A DNA stretch of 64,000 nt from JAYZDF01 sp036337945 (lineage in GTDB: Bacteria > Myxococcota > Kuafuiibacteriia > Kuafuiibacteriales > Kuafuiibacteriaceae): the NCBI GenBank assembly GCA_036337945.1, contig JAYZDF010000091.1:1-64000 (forward strand), read 5' to 3'. Positions 54,084-62,751 of the stretch are shown piece by piece (position 1 is the stretch's first letter; each line of letters opens with the position of its first letter). The position numbers were made by a program, and so were the translations under genes. The notes under the pieces were generated by a model that did not search any database, had not been told where the DNA came from, and saw only the letters and a list, made by a program, of their open reading frames with translations.

Positions 54084-54683
54084 ATGCGCGCCAGTGGCCT
54101 TCTTCTGCTTGTTTCTGTCGTGGTGTCCCAAGGATGTGCCACCCTTTGTCCCCCGATTTCTCCCGCAGAGCGGAAGATGTTCTTAGGGGTTAAACCCGAA
54201 GAAGGCGGGTACATAATCAATGCGGGCGATGGTCTACAGATAGAAGTGTGGCAAAACGAGCAACTTACGCGAGCCGTCAATGTTCGACCCGATGGCCGAA
54301 TTAGTCTACCGCTCGTAAATGATGTGACTGCCGCTGGGCAAACCGTTCCACAATTTCAAGCGATGCTTACGAAGCGCTTGAAGACCTATTTGAAAGACCC
54401 GATTGTAAGCGTAACAGTGACTGCATTCAGTCAAAAGCAATTCTACATGCAGGGTGCGGTATCTAATGCTGCCGCGTACGAATACCAAGGGGACATGTAC
54501 CTTTTGCAAGCTCTTTCAATGGCCGGTGGCGCCAATCCATTTGCAGAAGGGGCCGCTGTGATTGTGCGACGGAAGAGCAGGCAGTTTCTTCGCTACTGTG
54601 TAGAACTGGAGCCTCTGTTATCCGGTGCGAGCATGAAGGAAAATATAAGCCTGCTTCCGAACGATGTTGTTACTGTTAAGTAA
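54084..54683 (+). CDS. Wza-type polysaccharide export lipoprotein
   Basis: 199 residues from ATG 54084, lipoprotein signal ending VSQGC. GYIINAGDGLQIEVWQNEQLTRAVNVRPDGRISLPLVNDVTA is split by the usual polysaccharide biosynthesis/export (Poly_export) domain: YIINAGDGLQIEVW, VRPDGRISLPLV, LKDPIVSVTVTAF. A single SLBB-like segment follows (QFYMQGAVSNAAAYEYQG). It is shorter than E. coli Wza (~380) and more like the small export proteins of exosortase-type systems. Lies 10 bases before lnt, so likely cotranscribed, and divergent from the BY-kinase-like gene: the two are natural partners in export control. Confidence 0.9.
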   Translation: MRASGLLLLVSVVVSQGCATLCPPISPAERKMFLGVKPEEGGYIINAGDGLQIEVWQNEQLTRAVNVRPDGRISLPLVNDVTAAGQTVPQFQAMLTKRLKTYLKDPIVSVTVTAFSQKQFYMQGAVSNAAAYEYQGDMYLLQALSMAGGANPFAEGAAVIVRRKSRQFLRYCVELEPLLSGASMKENISLLPNDVVTVK

Positions 54684-54692
54684 GAAAGTCTA

Positions 54693-56249
54693 ATGCCTCC
54701 GAAAAAAGACCTTATTCTCGCTGCACTGTCAGGGGCTCTATATTTTTTAGGATTCGTAGGTTTTGGGTTCCACCCACTCATTTGGGTCTGCTTCGTTCCC
54801 GTGCTTGTCGCTCTCGAGAATAAATCACTCAAACAAGCCATAGTGTTGGGAGTCGTTTTCGGTTTTGTCACGAACTTAGGCGGTTATTACTGGGTCATTA
54901 ATCTTATAGAACAATTTGCCAATCTTCATATCTCTCTCGCGACATTAGGCTATTTCTTGCTGTGTTTGTATCAAGGTTTTTTACTCACTTTGGTTTTGCT
55001 TGTGGTCCAAGCTGCAAAAAAACATTTTCGTATCCCTCCTGTATGGGCCTTACCAGTTGCGTTTGTTGGTCTTGAAAAATTTTATCCTCTTCTTTTTCCG
55101 AGTTTTATTGGAAATTCCATCTATGAGTACGAAAGCCTCATCCAATCTGTAGATGTATTTGGAATGCTTGGGCTAACTATGCTGATCTCGTTGGTGAATG
55201 GAGCATTTTTCGAAATCATAAATGCGAAAATGAACGGTCGTGCTCTAAAACGACTCCGACTTATTGTCCCGTTGGTCTTTATCTGTTTGTTTTACGGCTA
55301 CGGAAAGGTGCGCTTACAGCACTTTGAAGCGATTGCCCGAAACAGTCCAAAACTTCGGGTTGGCATGGTTCAAACGAACCTTGGCGCAAAAGACAAACGA
55401 CTTCGAAAAGAAGAATTTATGGCCAAGCATATCGAAATGACGCGTACATTAGTGCGTCAAAATTCGAACCTAGACTTGGTTGTTTGGCCTGAGTCCGCTT
55501 ACAACGGATGGATTCTACGAAGCGACAAGAAACAGATTGCTCGTTTTTTGAAGGGACTGAATGTTCCAATTATTCTGGGAGCTTTGACTTATGAAAAACC
55601 GGAGCCGAAGGTTTTCAAAAAGTATAATAGTGCCGTCCTTGTCGATGATAGCGGATTAATTTCAGGGATTTTTGATAAAGTCATCTTACTTGCTTTCGGT
55701 GAGACTATCCCTGGGATTGAGATTTTCCCGTTCCTAAAAAAATGGTTAAAAGGAGTCTCGGTATTCGATCGCGGGACGTCCTTTGAGCATCTTGATCTCA
55801 AACCAGGAGTGAATTTACTTCCGATGGTTTGCTATGAAGACATCATCCCAAGTTTTGTCAGGCAGATGTGGAATGAAGGCGGACCAGCAACGATGCTTGT
55901 TAATATCACCAATGACTCTTGGTACGGTGACACTCACGAACCGCTGATTCATCTCGTGCTCGCAAGTTTCCGAAGCTTAGAAACTCGTCGTTACTTGGTT
56001 CGATCAACGAACACAGGAATAAGTGCAATAGTCGACAATCGTGGAAATATCGTTCGACGAACGAAGCAATGGACGAAAGACACAATCGTGTTTGATGTTC
56101 CCATTATCCTAACCCATCGATCGACAATATATATGCGCTTTGGCGATGTTCTTGGCTGGTTATCTGGCCTGATGATTATGCTTGGTTTTCTAAACGCTCG
56201 CTTGCGTAGATATTCAAGCCGTTCCCCCGAACAAAGCCAAACAAGTTAA
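54693..56249 (+). CDS. lnt: apolipoprotein N-acyltransferase
   Basis: Inner-membrane enzyme that adds the third acyl chain to lipoproteins. 518 residues from ATG 54693. Several N-terminal hydrophobic segments, one final segment at the end, and the nitrilase domain with the catalytic Glu (VVWPESAYNG), Lys (FDKVILLAFGETIPG) and Cys (MVCYEDIIPSFVR), all present. The C-terminal WYGDTHEPLIHLVLASFRSLETRRYLVRSTNTGIS (split) is typical. Its 3' end overlaps the convergent fdhD by 74 bases. The many predicted lipoproteins in the window are its likely clients. Confidence 0.92.
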   Translation: MPPKKDLILAALSGALYFLGFVGFGFHPLIWVCFVPVLVALENKSLKQAIVLGVVFGFVTNLGGYYWVINLIEQFANLHISLATLGYFLLCLYQGFLLTLVLLVVQAAKKHFRIPPVWALPVAFVGLEKFYPLLFPSFIGNSIYEYESLIQSVDVFGMLGLTMLISLVNGAFFEIINAKMNGRALKRLRLIVPLVFICLFYGYGKVRLQHFEAIARNSPKLRVGMVQTNLGAKDKRLRKEEFMAKHIEMTRTLVRQNSNLDLVVWPESAYNGWILRSDKKQIARFLKGLNVPIILGALTYEKPEPKVFKKYNSAVLVDDSGLISGIFDKVILLAFGETIPGIEIFPFLKKWLKGVSVFDRGTSFEHLDLKPGVNLLPMVCYEDIIPSFVRQMWNEGGPATMLVNITNDSWYGDTHEPLIHLVLASFRSLETRRYLVRSTNTGISAIVDNRGNIVRRTKQWTKDTIVFDVPIILTHRSTIYMRFGDVLGWLSGLMIMLGFLNARLRRYSSRSPEQSQTS

Positions 56250-57015
56250 TACGACTTTCTCGCGCTAACTCTACAGCGAGACTTGAAGGAGCAGAGACAG
56301 CTCCGACCGTGCCAATCCTGGCGACTAATGCTTTTTGCACAATTTCAAAGCTAGTTCTGCCGGATACCATCAGCGAGCAATTCTCTAAAGGTAGTTGTTC
56401 GGTGAGAACTAAAGAGCCGATGCACTTATCCACAGCATTATGCCTCCCAACATCTTCTCTGAGAAGCAGAAGCTCTCCAGATTTGTCAAAGAGAGCAGCA
56501 GCGTGAATTCCACCTGTTTTATCGAAGAGAGTTTGATGCGTTTTCATTTTTTCGGAAAAGAGAACCACATCTTCTATGCAAGTCGAATCGTATTTTGAAA
56601 AGGGTGGGGTTGATGCGTGGAGGCTTTCGATGCTCTGTTTCCCACAGACTCCACAGCTAGTGGATGTGAGAAACGTTCGCTTCATTCGATCTGTATTATT
56701 ATTTTCTTGAATTCGCTTGAGGCAGCTCTCTGATAGCTTCACCTTTACGATATTTCCTGCATTGGGTTCCTCGGGGTCTCGGCAGTGCTCAAGCATCAAC
56801 AGATCATCACTATTTTGTATCAGCTCTTCGGTAAGTAATAGCCCAACTACGAGTTCTAGGTCGTTACCAGGTGTTCGCATAATAACGGCCAGCGGGTCTC
56901 CATCTAACTGGATTTCTAGCGGCTCTTCGATGGCAACCTGATCCGTGGACAGTTGTGGTTCCTGGTTTCCTTGCGCGGAGTATCGTTGAATTTGTCGTAT
57001 TCGCTCGACAGCCAT
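56176..57015 (-). CDS. fdhD: formate dehydrogenase accessory sulfurtransferase
   Basis: Sulfur carrier required to activate molybdo/tungsto formate dehydrogenase. About 279 residues from ATG 57015 (an ATG at 57030 would add five). Diagnostic motifs: EEPLEIQLDGDPLAVIMRTPG, VGLLLTEELI, the catalytic TSTSCGVCGKQSIESL, TGGIHAAALFD, REDVGRHNAVDKCIG, SGRTSFEIVQKALVARIG and FVRGNGLNIYA. No formate dehydrogenase gene is in the window. Box-pathway formate (from BoxC) would be a reason for such an enzyme, but the genes are 20 kb apart. Overlaps lnt by 74 bases. Confidence 0.93.
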   Translation of the reverse strand: MAVERIRQIQRYSAQGNQEPQLSTDQVAIEEPLEIQLDGDPLAVIMRTPGNDLELVVGLLLTEELIQNSDDLLMLEHCRDPEEPNAGNIVKVKLSESCLKRIQENNNTDRMKRTFLTSTSCGVCGKQSIESLHASTPPFSKYDSTCIEDVVLFSEKMKTHQTLFDKTGGIHAAALFDKSGELLLLREDVGRHNAVDKCIGSLVLTEQLPLENCSLMVSGRTSFEIVQKALVARIGTVGAVSAPSSLAVELARESRINLFGFVRGNGLNIYASERLENQA

Positions 57016-57054
57016 ATTTATCCATACCATACCGGGTCATGAAGGAATCGATTT

Positions 57055-58242
57055 ATGACAACCAACGCCATCACATTTGCTCCGCCCAGACCGTGGCAAA
57101 GCCTGATGAGCACCCTTTTCGTGATTCACCTGTCCGGATTTATAGGGTGCTCAAGTCAATCGCAACGACGAGGACTAAAGCATCCGACTATTCCTGTAAA
57201 ATATGAGCCAGTCCTACAAATTGAACCTGTGCAAAAGCTGACTTTGGCGATTCTTCCAACACAAGATTCACGCGAAAGGAGCGAAGGAACTGACTTGGCT
57301 CATCGATATACCTATCGCGGGAAATCATATCGATTCACAGATTTACGAGGGCTCAAACGAGGTCTTTCAAATGAGCTAAGTGGTCACATCGCACAAATTC
57401 TTCATCGAAAGTCGATATTCCGCAAGATATTACTTGTGAACGATAGCAGCGACGCCGCCGATGCCGACCTCATCTTGACGGCTGCAGTAAAGCGAGCACG
57501 CGGGTATGTTGAAGACCTCGAATCAACGACGACTCAGAAAAATACTCAGACTGATACGAGTACATTAACGCGGCAGGTCCTTGCCGAATTTGTATTGGAC
57601 AATGTCAAACTGCGACAGAACAAAGGTGGAGAGCTTCTCTTTGATAGCGACTTTGGCTGGTCAATCTTTGAATCTCGTACGATAGGTGAAGATGATGATT
57701 CTGTTGCAGCGTTTGGTGTGCTCTCAGATGCGGTTCTCCATGTCTTGAATCAGCTAAGTTCGGCGATCAAGGATTCAGATCTTTCCGGCGCATTTATTGT
57801 AAAGGAGAAGGTCACGATGCTGGCCGGTCAATCAGATGGCGGTATGCTGACAGGCCTCGCGGATGCCTTGCCGCAAGGATGGAACATTACAAAAACCTCG
57901 AGCGCATCCGTCCCTGTAGGTTGGCGTGCAAAATACAAAGCATGCGACCACGCAGGTCTCAAAGCTACTCAGTCGTGGAAATTTCACCGAGCAATCGGTC
58001 CATACCGCCCAGCCTTGTCTGTTTGGGCCTGCGGCGCTACGGTAGAGCTGAGCTATAAGCATTCCTCTTCAAAAAACGCCGAATATCTTGGGAAAAAATC
58101 AGATGGCACTAATTACTTTGTTCTTGGTCTCGGTGAGACAAACTGGACAGATTACCGGCGTGAGCTCAGGCATTTCTTTGATCTAACCCCGCCAGTGAAG
58201 CGTCATATTTTTCTTCTCAAACCGAGCAAACGAACAAACTAG
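57055..58242 (+). CDS. predicted lipoprotein of unknown function
   Basis: 395 residues from ATG 57055 after an AAGGA Shine-Dalgarno. An unusually long N-region (about 22 residues) precedes a hydrophobic core and lipobox LSGFIGC. Mature regions read VQKLTLAILPTQDSRERSEG, RGLKRGLSNELSGHIAQIL, DADLILTAAVKRARGYV and FVLDNVKLRQNKGGELLFDS, resembling the YajG/outer-membrane-lipoprotein style of an alpha-beta domain, with a Cys pair in the last third. No catalytic motif. Divergent from fdhD by 39 bases and convergent with the kinase gene (4-base overlap). Confidence 0.7.
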   Translation: MTTNAITFAPPRPWQSLMSTLFVIHLSGFIGCSSQSQRRGLKHPTIPVKYEPVLQIEPVQKLTLAILPTQDSRERSEGTDLAHRYTYRGKSYRFTDLRGLKRGLSNELSGHIAQILHRKSIFRKILLVNDSSDAADADLILTAAVKRARGYVEDLESTTTQKNTQTDTSTLTRQVLAEFVLDNVKLRQNKGGELLFDSDFGWSIFESRTIGEDDDSVAAFGVLSDAVLHVLNQLSSAIKDSDLSGAFIVKEKVTMLAGQSDGGMLTGLADALPQGWNITKTSSASVPVGWRAKYKACDHAGLKATQSWKFHRAIGPYRPALSVWACGATVELSYKHSSSKNAEYLGKKSDGTNYFVLGLGETNWTDYRRELRHFFDLTPPVKRHIFLLKPSKRTN

Positions 58243-60116
58243 CGCCGTTTGCTTTTGCGCTTCTTTCTTAGCCTTATCTTCGTCTCTTGAGCTCGTGTGA
58301 TATCTATAACCATGTTTCTTCTGTATTTCCCTCTAACAACCTGAACACGGTGCTCACCTGTTTTTATCTTATACTTTATCAGTGGTAGTCTTTTGCGAAT
58401 ACGTTTGCTGTTGATGATTACCCGCGCGCCCTTTGGACCGAAAATAGTGAGCGTACCATAGAAGACTTCCGGTTGTTTTGGTTTGATAGCAACGTCTGCA
58501 GAAGTTGTCACGGCATCGTTGATAGTTGTAGTTTGACCAATCGGAGTCGGCTCAATGACGAGCGGACGAATTTCAGCAGTTTCTTCGGGTTGAGCTAGTG
58601 CTTGCTGCTCTTTCAAAATTGTATTCACCGAGCGGCTTTTTTCTGTCGGATAGGTGGATTGGGTCCTTTGTTTCGAATCGGTCACCACGAGTGTTATGAT
58701 GACACCCAAGGCTAGACCCAATCCGAACGTAGCGAATAATACTGGCCAGATCCTTTGCAATTGAGACCAAATGCTTTTGTTCAAGTCTGGTGGTTCGAAT
58801 GTTCTTTCAGAAAGACTCGAAGCAGGCGAAAGAGAGTCTGCGCTGGGTGACCTCGTTTTATTTAGCTCAATTGCAACGTGTGTTTCGGCCTCAGGAGGCA
58901 ACGTGGACTGTATCAGGTGTTCATTTTCTCTGGCAGTGACTTTGGGAACAACAAGTGCCGCGTTAGCAAAGGACTTATCGGTGTCTTCTGATATTTCTTC
59001 TAGCTCGGATTTTACCAGTAAGGCTTTTGGGTCCATCGGGGTGCTAACAGGAACTTCCTCCCACGCTTCGGAATGCCCGGAGAAAAGATCTTGAAGATAG
59101 GTTCCCAGCTTTTCTTTTGAGAAATGAAGTCCGGCGGAATCCCTCGCAGTCTCCAGCTCTTGCCGGAATTTCTGAGCCGACTCGAATCGCTTCTTCGGGT
59201 TTGTAGATAGAGCCTTTTCGATGACACTCGCAATAGGTTGGTGGTTACGATGCAGCAAATTGTCTACCTTTGTTCTCTTTCCATTCACAATGGCGTGGAG
59301 AACTTGATGAACATTCGGCGCATCAAATAATGGCTTGCCTTGAATCATCTCAGCGCAGACGCAAGCGCATGCAAACAAGTCCGAGCGAGGAGTAGCAGGC
59401 TCGCCTACGATTTGCTCCGGGGCTAAATATCTAGCCTTACCTTTCACGATTCCTACCGTGGTAGAAACTCGCGACATCTGAGACTTCGATATTCCAAAAT
59501 CTGTAATTTTTACATCGCCTGTAAACGAAATGATCACGTTACCTGGCGTCAAATCGCGGTGAACCAATTTCAATGGATTTCCGTCTTCTAAAGTGGCGTT
59601 ATGCACATGGTCGAGACCGCGAAGCAGCTCGATTGTTATGAACAACATGACTTCGATCGGAACGGGTTCTTGCTTGCTTACCGCTTGGCTAAGTAATTGG
59701 TCGATGTTGCGTCCATGAATGTACTCCATGGCAAGGCAAGGTTGCTCATCGATGATAGGTTCATCCACGATCGAAACAATATTTGGGTGATCAAGTCGAT
59801 GCATGACTTCAGCTTCAGCTCGAAACATCGCGAGTTGCTCGCTGCGATGCCGAAGCTGAGCAAGTAGTCGTTTGATGATAACTTTCTCGAGAGGATGTCC
59901 GGCTCGAGAGCGATTCGCCAAAAAGATTTCACCCATTCCGCCTCGCGCAATACCCGCAATAAGTTCGTATTTAGTCTGCTCTTGTCCGACACCTTGAGCG
60001 CCCACGACCAGGGGCTTCGCCGGAAGTTCCACCTCTTCGATGCTTAGGATGTCTTCGTCGGGATTCTCAGGGATATTTACAGGTGGTTCACTTGGTGGAT
60101 TTGAATCACCGGACAT
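58239..60116 (-). CDS. transmembrane Ser/Thr protein kinase with C-terminal PEGA-like domain
   Basis: 625 residues from ATG 60116 (ATG 60152 adds 12). Hanks-type kinase domain at ~50-325: glycine loop GIARGGMGEIF, Lys82 (VIIKRL), catalytic VHRDLTPGN (HRD at 186-188), ITDFGIS, and YLAPEQ. A Ser/Pro-rich juxtamembrane segment precedes one TM span at ~457-479 (VLFATFGLGLALGVIITLVV). The periplasmic C terminus ends in a PEGA-like segment (GARVIINSKRIRKRLPLIKYK) and a Lys/Arg tail. All catalytic residues are intact. The obvious readers of its product are the FHA proteins 6-12 kb upstream; this link is inferred. Confidence 0.9.
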   Translation of the reverse strand: MSGDSNPPSEPPVNIPENPDEDILSIEEVELPAKPLVVGAQGVGQEQTKYELIAGIARGGMGEIFLANRSRAGHPLEKVIIKRLLAQLRHRSEQLAMFRAEAEVMHRLDHPNIVSIVDEPIIDEQPCLAMEYIHGRNIDQLLSQAVSKQEPVPIEVMLFITIELLRGLDHVHNATLEDGNPLKLVHRDLTPGNVIISFTGDVKITDFGISKSQMSRVSTTVGIVKGKARYLAPEQIVGEPATPRSDLFACACVCAEMIQGKPLFDAPNVHQVLHAIVNGKRTKVDNLLHRNHQPIASVIEKALSTNPKKRFESAQKFRQELETARDSAGLHFSKEKLGTYLQDLFSGHSEAWEEVPVSTPMDPKALLVKSELEEISEDTDKSFANAALVVPKVTARENEHLIQSTLPPEAETHVAIELNKTRSPSADSLSPASSLSERTFEPPDLNKSIWSQLQRIWPVLFATFGLGLALGVIITLVVTDSKQRTQSTYPTEKSRSVNTILKEQQALAQPEETAEIRPLVIEPTPIGQTTTINDAVTTSADVAIKPKQPEVFYGTLTIFGPKGARVIINSKRIRKRLPLIKYKIKTGEHRVQVVRGKYRRNMVIDITRAQETKIRLRKKRKSKRR

Positions 60117-60244
60117 ATGCCAGGAGTTTAGCGTAAGCAGGCCGTTTTGCACTATTCAAGGACCAATTTGTGCCTTGTTTTATAATGCCTAATGTAAATT
60201 TTTCGTAGAAATGTGCTTGATGTGAACCAAGCTGCCGGTTTGCT

Positions 60245-60273
60245 TTGCATTTCTCGACTTGTCTGACTAAGTT
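60245..60273 (+). promoter_or_regulatory. candidate promoter just upstream of the thiolase start
   Basis: TTGCAT (60245-60250) and TAAGTT (60268-60273) are 17 bases apart; ATG is six bases further. A stronger-looking TATAAT also occurs at 60181-60186 without a clear -35. Which is used is unknown. Confidence 0.25.
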
Positions 60274-60279
60274 CCCTAC

Positions 60280-61470
60280 ATGCGTTCAATTCAATCTGAC
60301 ATTGTTTTTCTGTCTGCCCGCCGGACTGCGTTTGGAACTTTTGGGGGAACTCTGAAGAAACATACCGCTACGGATCTTGCTGTTATTTCAGCCGAAGCAG
60401 CTTTGGCAGAGTCCGGAATCGCACCAGAGGCGATCGATCACGTGGTTTTTGGCAACGTGGCGCAAACATCTCCCGACGCGATTTACCTCGCGCGTCACGT
60501 TGGATTGAGAGCCGGTCTGCCTGAAGCAGTGCCTGCGCTTACAGTGAACCGACTATGTGGTTCAGGTTTCCAGGCTATAATTACTGGCGCAGAACAGATT
60601 CTCACTGGGCAAGCCCAGTCGGTGCTAGTGGGGGGTACAGAGTCCATGAGCCAGGCGCCGCATATCATCCGAGGTGCTCGTTGGGGCATCCCGCTTGGAA
60701 AAAGCGATATGGAAGACTCTTTGTGGAGCTCACTCACCGATAGCTATACCAAGATGCCTATGGCCATTACCGCGGAAAACTTAGCCGAAAAGTATGGATT
60801 TACCCAGGATGAAGTAGACACCTATTCTGTCGAGTCGCAACGTCGCTTCGGGGAAGCTCAGAAGGGGGGATATTTTGACGCCGAAATTTGCGATGTCGTG
60901 ATCAAGAGCCGCAAAGGCGAGAAAGTTTTCAACGTTGATGAGCATGCACGTCCAGAAACGACTCTTGAGGGCCTCAAGAAACTTCCTAAAGTCTTCAAGA
61001 AAGACGGTGTCATTCATGCGGGGGCAGCATCGGGTTTTTGTGATGGCGCGTCTGCTTTGGTGATGTGTACCGCGGAATTCGCGGAAAAAAACGGCCACAA
61101 ACCTATCGCACGTCTGATCAATTGGGGCGTGTCTGGATGTGATCCAAAAATTATGGGTATCGGTCCTGTTCCTGCCACTCAAAGGTGCCTTCAACGCAGT
61201 GAAAGTAAAATTGAAGATTATGACTTATTTGAAGTCAATGAAGCGTTCGCACCTCAGGTCATGGCCTGCATCAAAGAACTCAATCTTCCGAAAGAGAAAA
61301 CGAATGTAAATGGTGGTGCGATTGCAGTTGGACATCCGTTGGGTGCTTCGGGTGCTCGGATCACGGCGCACCTGATTCACGAACTACGAAGAAGAGGTCA
61401 ACGTTACGGGCTTGGCTCCGCCTGCATTGGTGGAGGACAAGGAATCGCTCTGAGTGTGGAGGCATTATAA
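60280..61470 (+). CDS. acetyl-CoA C-acyltransferase (thiolase)
   Basis: 396 residues from ATG 60280; degradative-type thiolase. Opening SDIVFLSARRTAFGTFGG, nucleophile VNRLCGSGFQAI (Cys93), VLVGGTESMSQAPH, FEVNEAFAPQ, catalytic His block NGGAIAVGHPLGASGAR and second-Cys block GSACIGGGQGIAL. It could act in beta-oxidation or at the end of aromatic degradation (3-oxoadipyl-CoA thiolase); substrate specificity cannot be read. The next gene starts 2 bases after its stop, so both are in one operon. Confidence 0.93.
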   Translation: MRSIQSDIVFLSARRTAFGTFGGTLKKHTATDLAVISAEAALAESGIAPEAIDHVVFGNVAQTSPDAIYLARHVGLRAGLPEAVPALTVNRLCGSGFQAIITGAEQILTGQAQSVLVGGTESMSQAPHIIRGARWGIPLGKSDMEDSLWSSLTDSYTKMPMAITAENLAEKYGFTQDEVDTYSVESQRRFGEAQKGGYFDAEICDVVIKSRKGEKVFNVDEHARPETTLEGLKKLPKVFKKDGVIHAGAASGFCDGASALVMCTAEFAEKNGHKPIARLINWGVSGCDPKIMGIGPVPATQRCLQRSESKIEDYDLFEVNEAFAPQVMACIKELNLPKEKTNVNGGAIAVGHPLGASGARITAHLIHELRRRGQRYGLGSACIGGGQGIALSVEAL

Positions 61471-61472
61471 TC

Positions 61473-62711
61473 ATGACCGGCAGTGAGATGATCTACGACT
61501 GGAATGAAATCAAAAAGCGCGGGCCGCTTACGCGAAAACCAATAGAATTTGACGACGAAACGTTGCGCGATGGTATTCAATCACCGTCCGTAGCAGACCC
61601 ATCGATCGATGATAAAATAGAGATTTTACATCTTCAGAATTCACTCGGCATAACGACCAGCGATATTGGGCTGCCTGGCGCTGGCCCTCGAGCACGCGAA
61701 GATGTGATGCGCTTAGCAAAAGAGATTGTTGACGCGAAACTAGATATTCAAGCGAACTGTGCTTGTAGAACAGTTGTTCAAGATATCCAGCCTATCGTCG
61801 AAGTCAGCCAGGCCGTTGGCCTTCCCATTGAAGTCTACACCTTCATTGGCTCATCTCCAATTCGGCAATATGTCGAGCACTGGGACGTCGACCATATTTT
61901 AAAGACCAGCGAAAAGGCTATTTCCTTCGCGGTTAAGGAAGGCTGCGATGTTGCCTACGTTACTGAAGATACAACGCGCTCACGCCCAGACCACTTAGAC
62001 CGGTTGTTTCGACACGCGATTGATTTAGGTGTAAAGCGGCTCGTGATTTGCGATACGGTGGGGCACTCTACACCTGATGGAATAGCGAACATCATTGACT
62101 GGACGCGAAATCTTATCGATGGCACCGGCGCTGATGTGAAAATTGACTGGCACGGTCACAACGACAGAGGACTTGGTGTCACGAATGTCCTTCATGCGAT
62201 TGAAGCTGGTGCAGACCGTGTTCATGGGACGTGTCTTGGTATCGGTGAGCGTGTAGGGAACGCAGCGCTCGATCAGGTCTTGATGAACCTGAAACTTCTG
62301 GGGGCTATCGATAATGACCTCACCGACTTAGTGCAGTACTGTCGAACCGTTTCTCGCGCTTGCCATTGGCCTATCTCTAAAAACTATCCTTTAGCTGGTG
62401 CAGACGCTTTTCGAACAGCGACAGGAGTTCACGCGTCAGCCATCATTAAAGCGATTGAAATGAATGACACTTGGCTTGCCGATCGCGTCTACTCTGGGGT
62501 GCCAGCGGGATTGTTCGGAAAGGCCCAAGAAATTGAAATAGGTCCAATGAGTGGCAAATCAAACGTAAAGCATTGGCTAAACGTGCATCGTTTTGATTAT
62601 GACGAGGACGTGGCGACGGCAATTTTAGCAAAAGCTAAGTCATCTGCGCGAACGCTGGAAGATGAAGAAATAAGAGCGCTGGTCATGTCAACGCAAGCGC
62701 CGGCTTCTTAG
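61473..62711 (+). CDS. LeuA-family (isopropylmalate/homocitrate synthase-like) acyl-transferase synthase
   Basis: 412 residues, ATG 61473. TIM-barrel DRE metallolyase family: FDDETLRDGIQSPS (metal Asp, but the family's DGEQ reads DGIQ), CDTVGHSTPDG, metal-binding HxH in DWHGHNDRGLG, GTCLGIGERVGNAALDQ, and the lid PISKNYPLAGADAFRTATGVHASA. It lacks the ~130-residue allosteric C-terminal domain of LeuA, so it fits homocitrate, citramalate or Re-citrate synthase-like paralogues better. Coupled to the thiolase, it probably condenses acetyl-CoA with a keto acid; which one is unknown. Confidence 0.82.
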   Translation: MTGSEMIYDWNEIKKRGPLTRKPIEFDDETLRDGIQSPSVADPSIDDKIEILHLQNSLGITTSDIGLPGAGPRAREDVMRLAKEIVDAKLDIQANCACRTVVQDIQPIVEVSQAVGLPIEVYTFIGSSPIRQYVEHWDVDHILKTSEKAISFAVKEGCDVAYVTEDTTRSRPDHLDRLFRHAIDLGVKRLVICDTVGHSTPDGIANIIDWTRNLIDGTGADVKIDWHGHNDRGLGVTNVLHAIEAGADRVHGTCLGIGERVGNAALDQVLMNLKLLGAIDNDLTDLVQYCRTVSRACHWPISKNYPLAGADAFRTATGVHASAIIKAIEMNDTWLADRVYSGVPAGLFGKAQEIEIGPMSGKSNVKHWLNVHRFDYDEDVATAILAKAKSSARTLEDEEIRALVMSTQAPAS

Positions 62712-62751
62712 CAATCTTAGCAGCATTACTGGTTCATGGAGCAGTGAGGAA

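Noticed and set aside
54084..54683. Idea that 47675-54683 is a Tad pilus or type II secretion locus
   Set aside because: No TadB/C, pilin, prepilin peptidase or secretin; the only ATPase-like protein lacks its P-loop lysine.
56176..57015. FdhD and the box genes as one formate pathway cluster
   Set aside because: About 20 kb apart with no formate dehydrogenase here; only the shared formate chemistry suggests it.
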